A stretch of DNA of 64,000 nt from Sequoia sempervirens (GCA_007258455.2 VDFB02000001.1:18437461-18501460); one strand, 5' to 3'. Shown: positions 23,638-36,881, counted from the stretch's first letter. A program made the numbers and translations. The notes: generated by a model from the letters alone, not told the origin.

Positions 23638-24939
23638 CACTAACTCATTGGACTACAAAATATGATGAAATTTTTTGACGAAAGATGGATAATTAGATGT
23701 ATTGTTGGGTACTAGTGATATCTAATGTGTAATTTTCAAAAAAAATTTAATTTTATCCTCGACGTTCGTCAAAATTTTGACTAACCTATTTTTTAGTTGA
23801 AATTTTGATGAACATGTGAAGTCAAAATTTATTTTGACATAAATAAGAAGTGAGCTCAATTATTTACTACGACATCATTTTTTGATACTTACAAATTTGC
23901 TCTCCTTGTGAATTTGCTATACTTATGATAGTTTGTGGAGAACTAAGGATGATTTTCTTGGGAAAAATCAGAAAAAATTCAAGAAGCTATCACCAGGTTG
24001 AGGGTAGTCATTGTCCTTTCCAATAATTCATTTTTCAAGTCATATTTGTACTTCTAGGTTTGAAAATAATATTTTAAAGCAACATCTCATTAGATTTCAT
24101 TTTTAAACTTGTGCATTTTCAGAATTGCATTTTCAGATTTTGTTGTGCAAGTTCAATATTATGATTTTAGGAGTCTAATGGTTGGAAATCATAGTAAAAT
24201 CAGAATTTAATAAGTTTTGGAATTAGCATTTTAATTTTTTTTTTTGGGTCATTAACTTCATACTATCTTCTCTTTTCGAGTTGGATTTGCATACTGATTT
24301 TTGAGGGTGTAAAATACTCCGAGAATTCAAGCAAGATTTGTTAACTATCTAGCGAATAAAAATTATTACCCAGTGTGAGTTTGATGGGCGGAGGAATAAT
24401 AGAGATGGATTGGTCAATGGAAGAGGCGGTGGGACAGGTTGGGAGAGAAATTAAACGGAGATATTTGGCAGGATGGGCTTTTTAGTATATGGTTAACATT
24501 GTAGGCAACATGGTCATGTTGAAGGGGTTATGATTATCGTCCATTGGTAAGTTGTACATTATATGTGTTTATGTTGATTGAATTTGTAAATTTTTATATC
24601 ATTTTAATAGTTTATATATATATAAAATCACTTGATGATGATCATATTTTATTTGTGTCTATCATTATTATAAAGGTGGGGTGCCCTAGGGCACATGATA
24701 TGGATTATCATAGCTTAGAGAATGTGGTTTTGCAAGTGGATGAACATGGAGCTGTGAATATCAAAAATGAAGTTAATGATCCTATGGAAGAAGATGATCA
24801 TCTGCCAGAAAACATAGTTGAAGATAATAGTACAAATACATTGATCCATGTTGAAGATAATAGTACAAATACATTGATCCATGACACATTTAGTGGCAGA
24901 GATGATCATGATGATCAAGATGACTTTGATGATGTTCAT
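23638..24939. other. 5' region of CACTA element (candidate)
   Basis: CACTAACTCATTGGACTAC at 23638 followed by several TTTTGAC/GTCAAAAT words (near 23680, 23770, 23830) resembles a CACTA end with subterminal repeats in front of the transposase relic. No matching inverted end was found downstream. The frame at 24544-24940 precedes the transposase and encodes an acidic, Asp-rich stretch with an in-tandem repeated EDNSTNTLIH. Confidence 0.3.
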
Positions 24940-27900
24940 CATTTACCTGTACTTGAGAAGGCATACGAGCCTCTTTATGAAGGCTCCCAAAAAACTCTTC
25001 TCTTTGCTCTATTTTTGTTGTTGAACTTGAAGGTTATGAATGGTTTATCAAGCATAGAAATCTCACGGATGTTAAGGTATGTCATATATGTCATATTTTT
25101 TCATCTATATTTAATTGTTGTTAGTTCATCAGTAGTAAATAAAGGATGAAATATGTAACATTAATATTCTTTATATTCACAAACTATCTTCTGTTATAGA
25201 TTGAATAGTGAATTTTTGTTACCACCATCAAATATTTTACCTCGCTCATATCGAGATTTATCTAGCATTATGAAAGATATCGAAATGGAGTATCAAGCAA
25301 TAGATGCATTTCCCAATGATCATATTATATATCATAAACAACATGAATTTGCAGCGAGAATGCGGAAATGTCATATCGATTAGATGTCGAATGAATCAAC
25401 TAACAAAAGGTGCCTTGCAAGCTTCTTCATTATATTCCCATTATTCCATGTATGCAGCGATTATTTGAGTGTGAAAGCAGCACAATTTATGGATTACCAT
25501 GCATGGAAATAGAGTGGAGATGACATTCTTAAAATTCGTAGATGGTTCTACAATTAGGGACATGGAGGAAAAATGGCCACACTTTAAAGAAGAACCTTGT
25601 AATCTCAGGCTTTCATTGGCAGCCGGGCCAGTGTTAATCCATCTAGAGTTGGGAATCTATTTACTTAGTGTGGCTTTGTTTTGTTATCAAAAGCAATAAC
25701 ATTCCTCCATGGATGTCAATAAAGAGGGAGTACATATTGTTGTCAATGATTATTCTAGGCATTTGTTTACATCAATTTTCTTTAACATAGTAGCATTTCA
25801 TTTGTCTTATTTGTTGCATAATGACTTTTTTTTTCATTCAATAGTCATGTACATTAATTTATATATATTGCAGTAAAATGGTTATAATAATTATGTAATG
25901 TTTATGTTCATTCAACTAAGTAAGTACCAAGTTAAAGATATGAATGTATATATCGAGCCTCTTATCGACGAGTTACTAAAGTTATGGAATGGCATCACTA
26001 TGTATGACGTCTCTAGACCAATAGGACAAAGACAATTTCAATTCCATGCAATGCTTGTATGGACAATTCATGATGCCCGAGGGCTAACACATTTTTGTGG
26101 TATTTTATAACGTTTGAATGCACTTTAAAAATATCTAATTTAATGAAGTAGATATCATGCATGTTTTTAAATAATCTATTCATTATATATAATTATAAAA
26201 TTGACATAACATCAATTATATATATGATCTTGTAGGTCTTCAAACAAAGAAAAATTGCATGTCAATTTGTGGTCCAAAGATGAAATCTCATGGATTCAAC
26301 AGTTTAGGAAAACGAAAAGTGTTTGATGAGTAGGAACTTCCTCCACATAAAATCATAAGTATCGAACTATTGAAAACATTTTTCAATGGGAAAGAAAGAC
26401 TACATCAAAACCCGCGAAGAATGACACCTCACCTATAGGTTGGAATATAATAGAATTAATTGTTAAGGTTATACATCATATCAAATTGTTTATTTATCAT
26501 ATATGATATGTTTTGAATTTATATTTTATAGTGTGTTGTGTTTACTCAGCTATAATTGACAATGATTGTTGTTGTTAATTTGCTTAACTTATATGCTTTA
26601 GGAAGGTCATCAAGGCATTAATGGTCGGCTTCCATAGGGACTAAAAATTTATCCCATAAAATTTAGTAGGTTTCCCTACTATGACATCTACAAATTGTGT
26701 ATTTGCTTGATACAATGCATATTGGAAAGAATATAATAGAAACAATATGGAAAATATTGGATGGAAGGCATGACAAAGAAAAAATTGTCAAAATTTGTAG
26801 TGACATTCAAGAAGCCAATCATGTAATGAAAAATATCATTCAATTAAATAACGATGGACACCAAATTAATATAAGTGTCCTTCCTTGGTTATTAATGGAG
26901 CAACAAAGTAATGCTATAAAAGAAGTCATACGAAAAATTCAATTTCCCATAAGATTTGCTACGAACATAAACAATATAATAACAAAGAAAGGTGAATTTG
27001 GGTTAGGGATGAAAACACATGATTGGAATACCTTCACTAAGGTAATTATTCTAGTATATTATATACAGTGTATAATGCATGTAGGTGTATTATGTTTACT
27101 ACTTTTGGAAAAATAATAAAATCTCATTTATAATTGTTGCGATGCGTTCTACCTCTATCTCTCTAAGAGCGGCACGACAGCAATGTCAAACTTGGTTGCG
27201 AATCTTGGAAAATACATGAGGTAAAGAAGTAGCTATATTTGTTCAATTCATTGTATAAGATCTTATAATTGTCATTTGTTTTACTACTTGTTATATAATA
27301 TACTGTATATTTTTGTTAAATCTCGTTAATATTTTTGCACCTTGAATCACTTGTAGATGGTTGTTATCTAAAGAAATCCATAAAGAAGATATAAATTATT
27401 GGAAGAGAAAAATTCCTCGTCTAATGTGTGAAATGAAAAAGTGTCTACCTTCGACATTTTTCAATGCACAAGAACACTACCTCATACACTAAGTTGGGAG
27501 ATTGAATTGTGTGGACCTGTACACACAAGGTCAATGTGGATGGTTGAGAGGCACTTGAAATTTTTGAAGGCTTTGGTTAGACAAAGAGCACATCCTGAGG
27601 GTTCTATGGTGGAGGGATATATGGTATACCAGACTATGGTGTACATTAGTGAATATCTTCCTAAGTTTGCAGCAAAGATCCATGTAGATCACATTTAGGA
27701 TCCCAACTCCATTAACAAATTCGAAGGGGAGTACCTGTTGGGGAAAGGTAGATTGAGGAAAGTGAGAGGTAATTATAAGATGGTCATGGAGATTAATTTG
27801 AATACATTTTACATATGGTTTTTATGTATATTGTACTTATTTAATTATTAATCTTCAATAGGCATCAATTATGAATTAAGGTCGTATACCATGGTATTTA

Positions 27901-28890
27901 ACTAATTATATGTCATTTGTGAATTTCAAATTTTTTTTATACAGTTGGTCAAGAGTGGGATGCACTTCATTTGTATGTCATAAACAATCTTGATTGGATG
28001 ATGGTATGGATTGAACGATGTCAACAATCTGGTCGTGCATTAACATGGGAAGGTTTGGCTTCATTGGTTAAAGAAGCTCATCACAATGGAGATTCCAATG
28101 TTACACAAAGGGAAATTGATTTAGCATATGGTTTAAAGAGATAAAATAGGTCATTATAAATATATTAGTAATCACTTATATTATTTAATTGTTTTCAATT
28201 ATATTGGAAGCATATATATGTTGAAGTTATTTCTTTGCATAAATTTATTGAGAATAAATATGTCTATCAATTGATAATATTGCAATAATTTTTACATGTT
28301 CGACATATTGCAGGTGAAACACCACAAGGCTAGGTGGTGCAATGGTTGTAAATTTTGAATCAAAATGTTGGATGACATGAAGAAAACTTGTGATTCTAGT
28401 ATAATTGTAGTCTTTCAAGTGATTAATGTTTCATCTACAAGCGACATACATCCAAAAGTCTCAAAAAATCAATACTATGAGTTTTTGGATGATATACTTG
28501 AGTGTGACATTAAGTCCTTCAAATTAGTTTTGTTCGTCATCTATGGTACAAGCTACGATTGAATGAAAATGATCCTGAGAGAACTGCTATTGAACATGAT
28601 AATGGATTTACCATGGTTAATACAAGGTCGATTGAGCAAGCTAGAAATGAGCCCTATGTTCTTCCAAGACAATGTGAGTAAGTATTTACTCCAAAGGTTC
28701 TAGGTAAATTGGGTTGGTCATTTGTTGTTTGGCATGATCCAAGAGGAAGGTCGGTAAAATATAATGTGGTGGAAGAAGAAGATACCAAATAACTAGAAGA
28801 TGATCTAGATGATGATTAGGATCAATAGTTAGTTGATGATGTGCCTGACAAAGATGTCAAAGAAGAGGAACTAAGTCCTTGGTAGGTAGG
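24940..28890 (+). pseudogene. CACTA (En/Spm) TNP2-like transposase, decayed
   Basis: Blocks in order on the plus strand match plant TNP2: EPLYEGSQKTLLFAL with NLKVMNGLSS (24960-25075); AIDAFPNDHIIYH (25290-25340); IRDMEEKWPHFKEEPCNLRL (25550-25615); NIPPWMSIKREYILLSMIIL (25700-25757, another frame); QVKDMNVYIEPLIDELLKLW and DVSRPIGQRQFQFHAMLVWT (25930-26065); CGPKMKSHGFNSLGKRKVFD (26260-26330); MHIGKNI (26715); ELCGPVHTRSMWMVERHLKF (27500-27560) with RAHPEGSMVEGY, from the DUF4218-like part; and DNGFTMVNTRS with WSFVVWHDPRGR (28600-28755), the DUF4216-like part. Introns separate the blocks. Frameshifts and stops (for example 26331, 28678, 28788) show it is dead. A cut-and-paste transposase of the CACTA superfamily (Transposase_21). 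Confidence 0.88.
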
Positions 28891-29516
28891 AGTTAATGTT
28901 CATGAAGATGATATCGTGTGAATGATAAGAGGAAATTATTATCAAAAGCTGATATCAATGATGATGATGATGATGGAAGCTTGAAATCCTTACAATGTCG
29001 AATCTGGATGGATGGTACAAACAATAGGGATTGGATGAAAAGAAGATCAATGACATTGAAATGTATGAGTTATCGCGATTATAGTATCTATTTGATATTA
29101 ATTTCTTGATAGAATTATGTTGGCTTATGTGGTTATATGAGGTAATTCATGATGTTTTTAATTTTGTATGCCCATTACACAATTAATTTAATGATAATAC
29201 TAGAAATGTTTGAAAGGTAAAAAAATTAAGAAAAATGTTTAATAGTGATGTTAACAACCTTGGAAATTGAGTGTGTTTTATGTTTCATATGATCATAAAA
29301 GTTAAAAAGTGAGTTGTAGAATTGGTTGTTAGGTGGTTGAAGGTGTAAAAGGCCTTTAAAGGGAATAAAGTAGAGTGTTAACAATGGACAGGGTTTACAA
29401 AATAGCAACATTCAAAAAATATAGGTTTCTTCAAAATTTAAGTATTTTTCCTGTTATGCAACATTGTACGGTCACATTCAACCAAATTTTGATGTGAAAT
29501 CAATTCCAAGTTATGA
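28891..29516. other. DNA downstream of the CACTA coding relic
   Basis: Begins with the acidic tail frame (Asp run near 28955) and turns into AT-rich DNA. No CACTA inverted end (TAGTG form) was found here, so the element is truncated or its end unrecognised. Confidence 0.35.
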
Positions 29517-29923
29517 AGATATGTGTTAGCTTTGATTTGAATCTGATTTGATGGCTTAAGGAATTGATTTGAGTTAGAAAGCTTCATTTCTTTGCATACA
29601 ACCCGGTTACCCTATTTTTGAGAGTTTTGTAGTCTAAACATGATATAAAGGGGCTCTTACACTTTTTGTGATTACTGTAGTTTTTGTAAGAGGCCTTAGA
29701 ATCTTTGTAATTGTAGGATGCATGAATAGGCCGTAGGATGCATAAATATGTATGTATGTATGTATGTATTTGTATTTTTAAATGTAAATGTAAATGCAAT
29801 TATTGGATGCTCTCCTAGAACAATAAATGCAACATATTAAAGAAATCTTTATTTATGTATATAAATGTGTATTTCTAAATGCAAGTGTAAATGCAAAGAG
29901 TATATGGTTTTGTAGTGTTATAG
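29517..29923. repeat. 0.41 kb direct repeat, left copy (possible LTR)
   Basis: Alignable over its full length with 30547-30955. Both contain a (GTAT)n run, AATGTAAATGTAAATGCAA and CTCTCCTAGAACAATAAATG. Together they bracket a Copia reverse transcriptase scrap, and both start TGTG(T/C)TAGC and can be read as ending in ACA, so they may be LTRs of a strongly deleted minus-strand element. No primer site or polypurine tract was identified. Confidence 0.65.
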
Positions 29924-30059
29924 TGTGTACAATAACTTGTAGGAAAAGAAAGCATGGTAGAATGATTGAATCCAAATTAAAAAGGAGTTGGTGTGAACTT
30001 GGATTTTCTATGTTTAAGTGTCAAATAATGCCTTGAGCATATTTGGATTAATTAAAAAA

Positions 30060-30535
30060 ATTGCTTTGGTAGACTATAAAATTTCTAAACCAAGGAAAAA
30101 ATGTAACAAATCTAAGTCAATCATCTTAAAATGCCTCACCAAGTATACTTCCAAATCATGAATCTATTTGGTGTAAGATCCCATAGTTATTCAGTTATCA
30201 ACATAGAGTATAAAACTAAAGAATTTCCTATCTAATATTTGAGTGTAGACTATAGGGTCATCAGGAATCCGTATAAAAATAGAATTAATGAGAAATATTT
30301 TGATCTTTTCATACAAATCTCAAGGATCCTATTTCAATCTGCACAATGAATTTTCAATGTTCACATAGAGTTGGAGTTATCACTATTTATAAAATCTAGA
30401 GTTTAAAACATGTAAAATTCTTCCTATAAGTCTCCATACAAGAAGGCACTTTTGACATCCATTTATGAACTTCAAATATCTATGTTGCAACCAAGGAGAG
30501 TACAAGCCTAATGGAATTCATCTTAGCTATTAGAG
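30060..30535 (-). pseudogene. Ty1/Copia reverse transcriptase fragment
   Basis: Minus-strand blocks in family order: KMNSIRLVLSLVAT, MDVKSAFLYGDL with stop then EEFYMF in another frame, LCRLK with stops then LYEKIKIFLINSIFIRI, FFSFILYVDN, VYLVRHFKMIDL and FFLGLEIL. These are the palm motifs of Copia-type reverse transcriptase. The catalytic YVDD box reads YVDN, and the frame has several stops and shifts, so it is inactive. Integrase, gag and RNase H are absent. Confidence 0.85.
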
Positions 30536-30546
30536 AAAAAAGTGCC

Positions 30547-30955
30547 AGATATGTGCTAGCTTTGATTTGAATCTAATTTGAGGGCTTAAGGCATTGATTT
30601 GAGTTAGAAAGCTTCATTTCTTTGCATACAACCTCGTTACCCTGTGTTTGAGGGTTTTGTAGTCCAAAAATGATATAAAGGGGCTCTTACACTTTTTGTG
30701 ATTACTGTAACTTATGTAAGAGGTCCCATGGATACTGTTGTAATTGTTGGATACATGAATAGGGCATAGGATGCATAAATATGTATGTATGTATGTATTT
30801 GTATTTTTAAATGTAAATGTAAATGCAATTACTAGATCCTCTCCTAGAACAATAAATGCAACATATAATTAAAAAAATCTATATTTATGTATTTAAATGT
30901 TTATTTCTAAATGCAAGTGTAAATGCAAAGAGCATATGGCTTTGTTGTGTTATAG
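30547..30955. repeat. 0.41 kb direct repeat, right copy (possible LTR)
   Basis: Diverged partner of 29517-29923, same orientation, 1030 bases away. It is followed within a dozen bases by the second TIR element. Confidence 0.65.
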
Positions 30956-30966
30956 ATACAACATAT

Positions 30967-31766
30967 AGGTATGTGTAGGATCATTATGGAAAAAAGAGGC
31001 CTGTAAGTGACAAAAAAAATAGAAAAATCAGAGTTAGGCAACTTTACGTAAAAATTTGAATAAGTTATCTATATTATTTCAAAAAAATATAAGAATAGAG
31101 TCTGTGGAAAATTCAATGTAGTTTCTAAACTACTAGGTTTGTTTAAAAAAAATAAAAATCTATTTGGTGAAAATTTGACATTTCAATGCAGTAGTACTTA
31201 AATTTAAGGGAAAAAATAAGTAGGCATCTATCTGACCACCCTAACCACAATAAAATAATAATATTTTTTTATAATATTTTAGATGTAAGTAGAGGACTCA
31301 TGTCTCGATGCTTGATGCATATTTTTTTTGTAATTTTTTTTTTCCAAATAAACGGTAATTGCTTGAATTTTTATTACATCCTTTTTTAAAAATATAAACT
31401 TTCATTATGTCTAACCACCTTAACTTGTTCAAAACTTCATGAAATTCAATTTTTTTTTTTTAATCCTACTTGGTATACAAAGCATAGAATGAAGCCATGT
31501 TTTGGATTAAAAATGTGATATCGTTTGAGAAAGCATAGATATTTTTTCATCAGTCTTTCAATGAGACTTTTAGTCATAATTTGAATAGAAAATGAATAAT
31601 AGTGAAATTTAGCCAATTCAAAGTAGAATAATTTTACATTGGTGGAAATTTGAGGGAATCTTGTTTAAAAACCCTTTTTGTTTCATCAATTTGGGTTAAA
31701 AAAAGTCATGAGCCACATACCCATCATATTGCCACTTTTTGGCCCATCATGATCCTGCACATACCC
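30967..31766. mobile_element. 0.8 kb TIR (MITE-like) element, copy B
   Basis: Left end AGGTATGTGTAGGATCAT and right end ATGATCCTGCACATACCC are inverted repeats of each other with two or three mismatches, and the body is similar throughout to 686-1470. ATAT occurs directly on both sides (30963-30966 and 31767-31770) and may be the target-site duplication, although in such AT-rich DNA this is weak. Confidence 0.7.
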
Positions 31767-33597
31767 ATATCCATAAATTAATGTAATTGAAATTCTAAAG
31801 TCTTCAACACATGTAATATGAAATCGATCAAACTATTAAACTACATGAGAAATAAATGAAAATAGTAGATGCATATATGTATGTGTATTTGTAAATGTAA
31901 GTGTAAAATAAATAAGAATAATGAAAATTATAAAAGAATACAAGGGGAGACCAATTCCTTATTGGGTATATGGAGTCTAATGAATATCTGCAAATGTGGA
32001 TTTCAATAATGGAAATAATTCAAACTGTCAAGCATAGAAATTGTTTACAACTTGTGTAAACATGAAAGTGAATAATTGACAAACTCTTCTTGAGATAGAA
32101 TAGAAATTCTAGTTATGTGATTCTTCTTATTAGTCCAACTAACACTTCCCAATTGTTGTGATTGATTAAAATATTTTAATCCCTACTTGAGAGAACCGAA
32201 TAACCAGATCACACATTTATAGCAAATGTACAATGATAAACTAAGTATAAACTTGTTATATCAATTTAAAAAATAGAGAAGCATCAGAATGGAGACAATA
32301 AAATAACTACATAAATTTAACAAACAGTTGATACCAAAATCTTAATCCATAACTTAGATATTTTCATTTACTCCATCAAAATACATGCATCTAAGTCTTT
32401 GTATATTAAAGAATTTTTCTAGAAAGCTATCTACTGAATATATCCTAATGCCTATATATGTTGCATTACTATGGAACAGATATAAATACATCAAAACGTT
32501 GAAGGGAAACATCCCTTCACAAATGTTCTATTTTACATAACTAATTAAAACAATATATTAGGCTTTATTTAGCCATAGATGAACTTTTGATAAATGATCT
32601 AGATAATCCTATCATTCATGAGTATCAACATCTCCTAATGTGTTTATGGCCGATATCTCCACCTTTATCATCCTTTCGTTGTGCTTGTAGCTCTCGTCCA
32701 ATGTTGAATCCTTCCCTGTAGCATTTTCTAGAATTCCTTTGCAAAGATCAATTCACATTCTTCGATCCACGGCTTCTTAACTTTTCTCCATCTTCAAATA
32801 GTGTAGGTAGTCCCATATTTGTAACATCAACCATCCCCTTTGCATCTTTCTCACAAGTTCCTAATAGTCCTTTGTGTCTCTTTATAATTTGGTTACCCAT
32901 ACCAATGGCTACACTGAACATCTCTTTCATTTAATTCTCAAACTTTCTTCAATCCTTCCATCAATTCTCTTTGTTCTTGCCCCATAACATGGTTCTTGAA
33001 TATGATCCCATAACTTCTATTCAACCAAATCAAGTTGGCCCACCTTTTGATTATTGCAGCGAGTGTATCATATTTACCTTTGAATATGTAGTTGACTCCT
33101 CCCACGATATTTTACCTCTTGTGAGCTTTCACCATGTGTTATTAATTTTAGAGGTCCCAATTTATCCACTTCCATTCTCAGTTGCATGAAGTGCCTACCT
33201 CTAGACCTAGAGCAAGTCAATTCGTCAATTAAATCTTAATTCAACTTTCATTCAGCACCCTCCGGCTCAATTCCAAACTCAACTTTCTACCTCTTACTCT
33301 TAGGGTGATTGCTCTCACTTTGTTTCCTACCTTTCAACTTTCCTCGAGCTGGTACCTTCCATATTACTAGCTTAAAATTGCAAAAATGAAAAAGTTAAAA
33401 TGTAGAGGACTTACTGGTTTTGATTGAGGTCTTTCAACTAAAACAATTCTCTAGCCCTTTGTTTGTCTCCTCATTTCCTTCATTACCAATTCACAATAAT
33501 GTTCATTTTGCAACAATTTCCTTTCAATTTATGAAATTACTTGTACTCTGTGGTGCCATTAATTTTTTAACTCCAGGTACAAATGTAATAGATTTTT
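31767..33597. other. no recognisable gene
   Basis: AT-rich to 32600, then a more mixed composition with short frames (32748-32930 minus, 32971-33189 plus) that I cannot assign. A decayed retroelement coding region on the minus strand is possible but unsupported. Confidence 0.35.
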
Positions 33598-34955
33598 GAA
33601 TTCCTTACTGTCACATCAAATGAACTAGTTGGCAAGACACCTTCAAACTTTGGTCGATCTATACATTAGACCCCAACCAACATTCACTGAATACTCTGTT
33701 GATCGGGGTAACACTCTACACATCTGACTGATGTTAACATTTTTCCTATATACATCACCAAGAGTCACCCTGAAAATCATTTTGGTTCATTTTTTTCTTC
33801 ATCGGCCTAAATTTTAGTATCGCTAACACATTCAATGGTTCCTCCGATGTTATAAGTCTCATTGATAACTTTTATTTTGGTCTTGAATATGTCACCATAA
33901 CTCCTGTCGATATCCTGCTATCAGTGTAACTTAGCGGGTCAAGTGAACATTCAGGATTTACACGGATGGCACATCTCTGGCCGATATATTCCCAATGCTC
34001 CTGTCGATGAAACAAAATGATGATCTCACTGATGAAAATTTAGTGGTAGACTCTTACATGACCAATCAAGCCAACCCATCGGGGAGAACTACTACGATAG
34101 AAAACCCACTCCATTGTTCATGTCTTGCGATGACTTCCGGGCTTCCAAAGACAAATCCAATGTCATTAATTAATATGACCTCTTCATGAGTTTTCAAATG
34201 ACGCCACCATGTCATCACTTTAGACTCTTGGTGATGACAAGGGAAGCCAACCCATTGGTGAGAGATCAATCATCCACACAGATAGAAAATCACTGAGAAG
34301 TTCATGTCTTACCGATGACTTCCATCTAAGAAGACATATCCAATGTCACATCGATCCAATTCTATGGAGTTTTAAATAGACCTACACCATGTCATCATAG
34401 ACTCTTGGCAATGACTACCAAAGCCAAACCCATTGGTGAGATCAATCATCGACACGGGATAGAAAAAAAACTCTGATAGTCCTTGTCTTTCCAATGTCTT
34501 CCATTGGCAAGACAGATCCAATGTCATACCGATGACTTATTTTGCCAATAGATTCCCTTCATTGATGAGACCATAAGCCAATCTCCCTGATATGTCTTCT
34601 TTAGTAATCCTAGCTTTGAACATGAGTGTAGGTGATCTTTGAATTTACCCACTATCACATCAAATGTTCTATCGAAAAGACAATTCAAAATTTGGGTGAT
34701 CATTTTATTCAGGCTTGACTAACGTTCATTAAAAATTCTTTTGGCCGGAGAGACATTATGCCAATATCACATAATCTATCTATCAGATTCATATAAATAT
34801 CGCCAAGAGTCACCTCGATGACTATCTTGATCTATTTGTGTCTTCATTGGCAAGACATGGTGTGTCGCTAAGACATTCAGTAATTTACCCAATGTTATAA
34901 TTCTCCCTGATGACTATTCCTTTGATCTCATGTCGCCAAGACTCCTTTTGATACA
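33598..34955. repeat. nested tandem repeats (1.05 kb duplication plus 175-base triplet)
   Basis: Segment 33598-33920 recurs diverged at 34645-34955 (shared words TCACATCAAATG, CGCCAAGAGTCACC/CACCAAGAGTCACC, CAATGTTATAA). Between them lie about three units of 174-177 bases starting at TAGACTCTT (34047, 34221, 34398), each with AAGCCAA(A)CCCAT(T/C)GG, GTCTT and GATGACTTCC-like text. No protein is conserved across units. Confidence 0.65.
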
Positions 34956-36390
34956 ACTCCTTATGCTTTGATCGGTGAGACAAGAGGTTTCTTTTCGATG
35001 GAACTTCATCGGTGAGACCTATATGCTCATTATGACCTTTTCATTTCACCTTGATGGAACTTGTCTTGCCAATGAAAATATTTATCAGTGATACCATGGA
35101 CAGTGTCATCCCAATGTGTATCTTCTTATGTAATACGATCGGTGTGACATTTCTGTTCTTTCGTCGATATGCTAAAAATGAGAATATAATGATTTATGAA
35201 TCGGACAGACCTACACAAATTCTTGCTGATATGGGTTATTTGAATACTAGATTTTGGAGGTTTTTCATGATATCAAATGGTTAAGAATTATGTGATCATA
35301 TGTGACTATGATGGATTATAATCAAGATAAGGTTTTCTTTATGGAATCAACAAGTGCAAAATCACTATAAAATTTGCAAAATCACTTGTACTTGCCCTTG
35401 AAGTATGTTTAATAACTCCAAAATGGGTGTCTAAAACCATCAAGGGTTTCGCTGGTGTTTTGGGAAAGTTTTGATTTATTGGGAAAAAACTAGGTTTGCA
35501 CTGGTACAAGGATTCAAGGAGTCAAAGTGTGAAATCTGACTTCTGTTCTTTCTCAGGCTTTGAGAGTTGTTTGGATTTTTTAAATTGGTCATTCTAAACT
35601 TTTTGGAAGCCTCTTAAAGGCAAGTTGATAGGTTAGTTGAGTTGAACTACTAGGTCTAAATTAGGTATTTTTTATTGCTAAGGTGGATCACTCCTTTGTA
35701 TGAAAGCCGTACACTTATGATTGGGTCAAGTGTTCTTTTCTTTAGAAAATTCCTATTTCCTTTTTGATAGGTTATGATTTGATTAGATGGGTTATGAAGC
35801 ACTTATTTCAAAAAAATATATTTATGAAAGAAGTATATTGGCATGAAATTTTAAATATGATTTGCATTCCAATGTAAAAACTACAAAGAATGGAAACAAT
35901 TCTTTCAACACATAAACTATTATGTAGTAGTCAATTAAAATGAATGATCTTACTCTATATTAATTAGGATACACAAATTAGAAGAAAATGATCTAAAGTG
36001 ACTTATTTATCCTAGAGGAACTAAGTATATAATATGCAAAGAAAATAAACAAACCTACAACTACCCCTATTTTGAAGGAGTTTAGTTTTCTCCCCTTCCT
36101 GATCTCACTAATATTGTCTAATTATTTTAAAGAGATGAAAGGTCATAACACAACTTTATTCAACCTAGTAAATAGCTTGGTTAATGAAACTTGACAAAAG
36201 AAACAAAACAATTGCTACATTTGGCATTTCATGTTGAATGAAGAGTGGTGACAATAATTTAATTATAGTTTAATAAAACACTATTTTTATAAGGCTTGAA
36301 CATAGAAAGATAATTGTTACTTATAGTTTAATAAAACACTATTATAGTTTTACCAACATATACTATTGTATGATTGCATGGCTTCTTAGT
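34956..36390. other. no recognisable gene
   Basis: AT-rich sequence without coding similarity. A short repeat of ATAGTTTAATAAAACACTAT occurs twice near 36265 and 36325. Confidence 0.4.
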
Positions 36391-36781
36391 TAATATATGG
36401 GGAGATAGAGATAGATGGGGAGAGAAAGAGAGAGATATAGAGATATATGGGAAGAGAAAGAGAGATGGAGATATATGGGAAGAGAAAGGAAGAGAGGTGG
36501 AGATAGAGAGTCTATGGATAGGTGGGATAGGGAGGGAGAGATGGTGAGAGATAGAGAGGGAGATAGAGAGGGAGGAGAGAAAGGATATAGATAAGCAGAA
36601 GAGGAGAGATAGAGAAGAGGGGGAGAGAGGGAGAGATAGGTTGAAGAGGAAAAGAGAGAAGAGAGGGAGATAGATAGGTAGAAGAGGGAGAGAAAGAAGA
36701 GGGGGAGAGGGAGAGCGATATGTAGAAAGGGAGAGAGAGAGAGAAGAAGATAGGGGAGAGAGGAGAGATAGCTCAATATAT
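36391..36781. repeat. AG-rich simple-sequence tract at contig end
   Basis: A degenerate (GA)n/(GGGAGA)n/(GATA)n tract about 390 bases long that runs into the N gap. The minus-strand open frame of 128 residues made of Ser, Leu and Pro is a by-product. Such a tract is a plausible cause of the assembly break. Confidence 0.95.
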
Positions 36782-36881
36782 NNNNNNNNNNNNNNNNNNN
36801 NNNNNNNNNNNNNNNNNNNNNNNNNNNNNNNNNNNNNNNNNNNNNNNNNNNNNNNNNNNNNNNNNNNNNNNNNNNNNNNNN
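36782..36881. other. assembly gap, 100 N
   Basis: Exactly 100 unknown bases, the usual placeholder for a gap of unknown size between two contigs. Confidence 0.99.

Noticed and set aside
24715..24942. Minus-strand 75-residue open frame with a repeated MDQCICTIIFN
   Set aside because: It is the antisense shadow of the repeated EDNSTNTLIH segment upstream of the CACTA transposase.
28320..28360. tRNA-like text (AGGTGGTGCAATGGTTG)
   Set aside because: No cloverleaf or T-arm can be formed; it lies within the CACTA coding relic.
36390..36776. 128-residue Ser/Leu/Pro-rich minus-strand open frame
   Set aside because: It is the translation of an AG-rich simple-sequence tract beside the gap.
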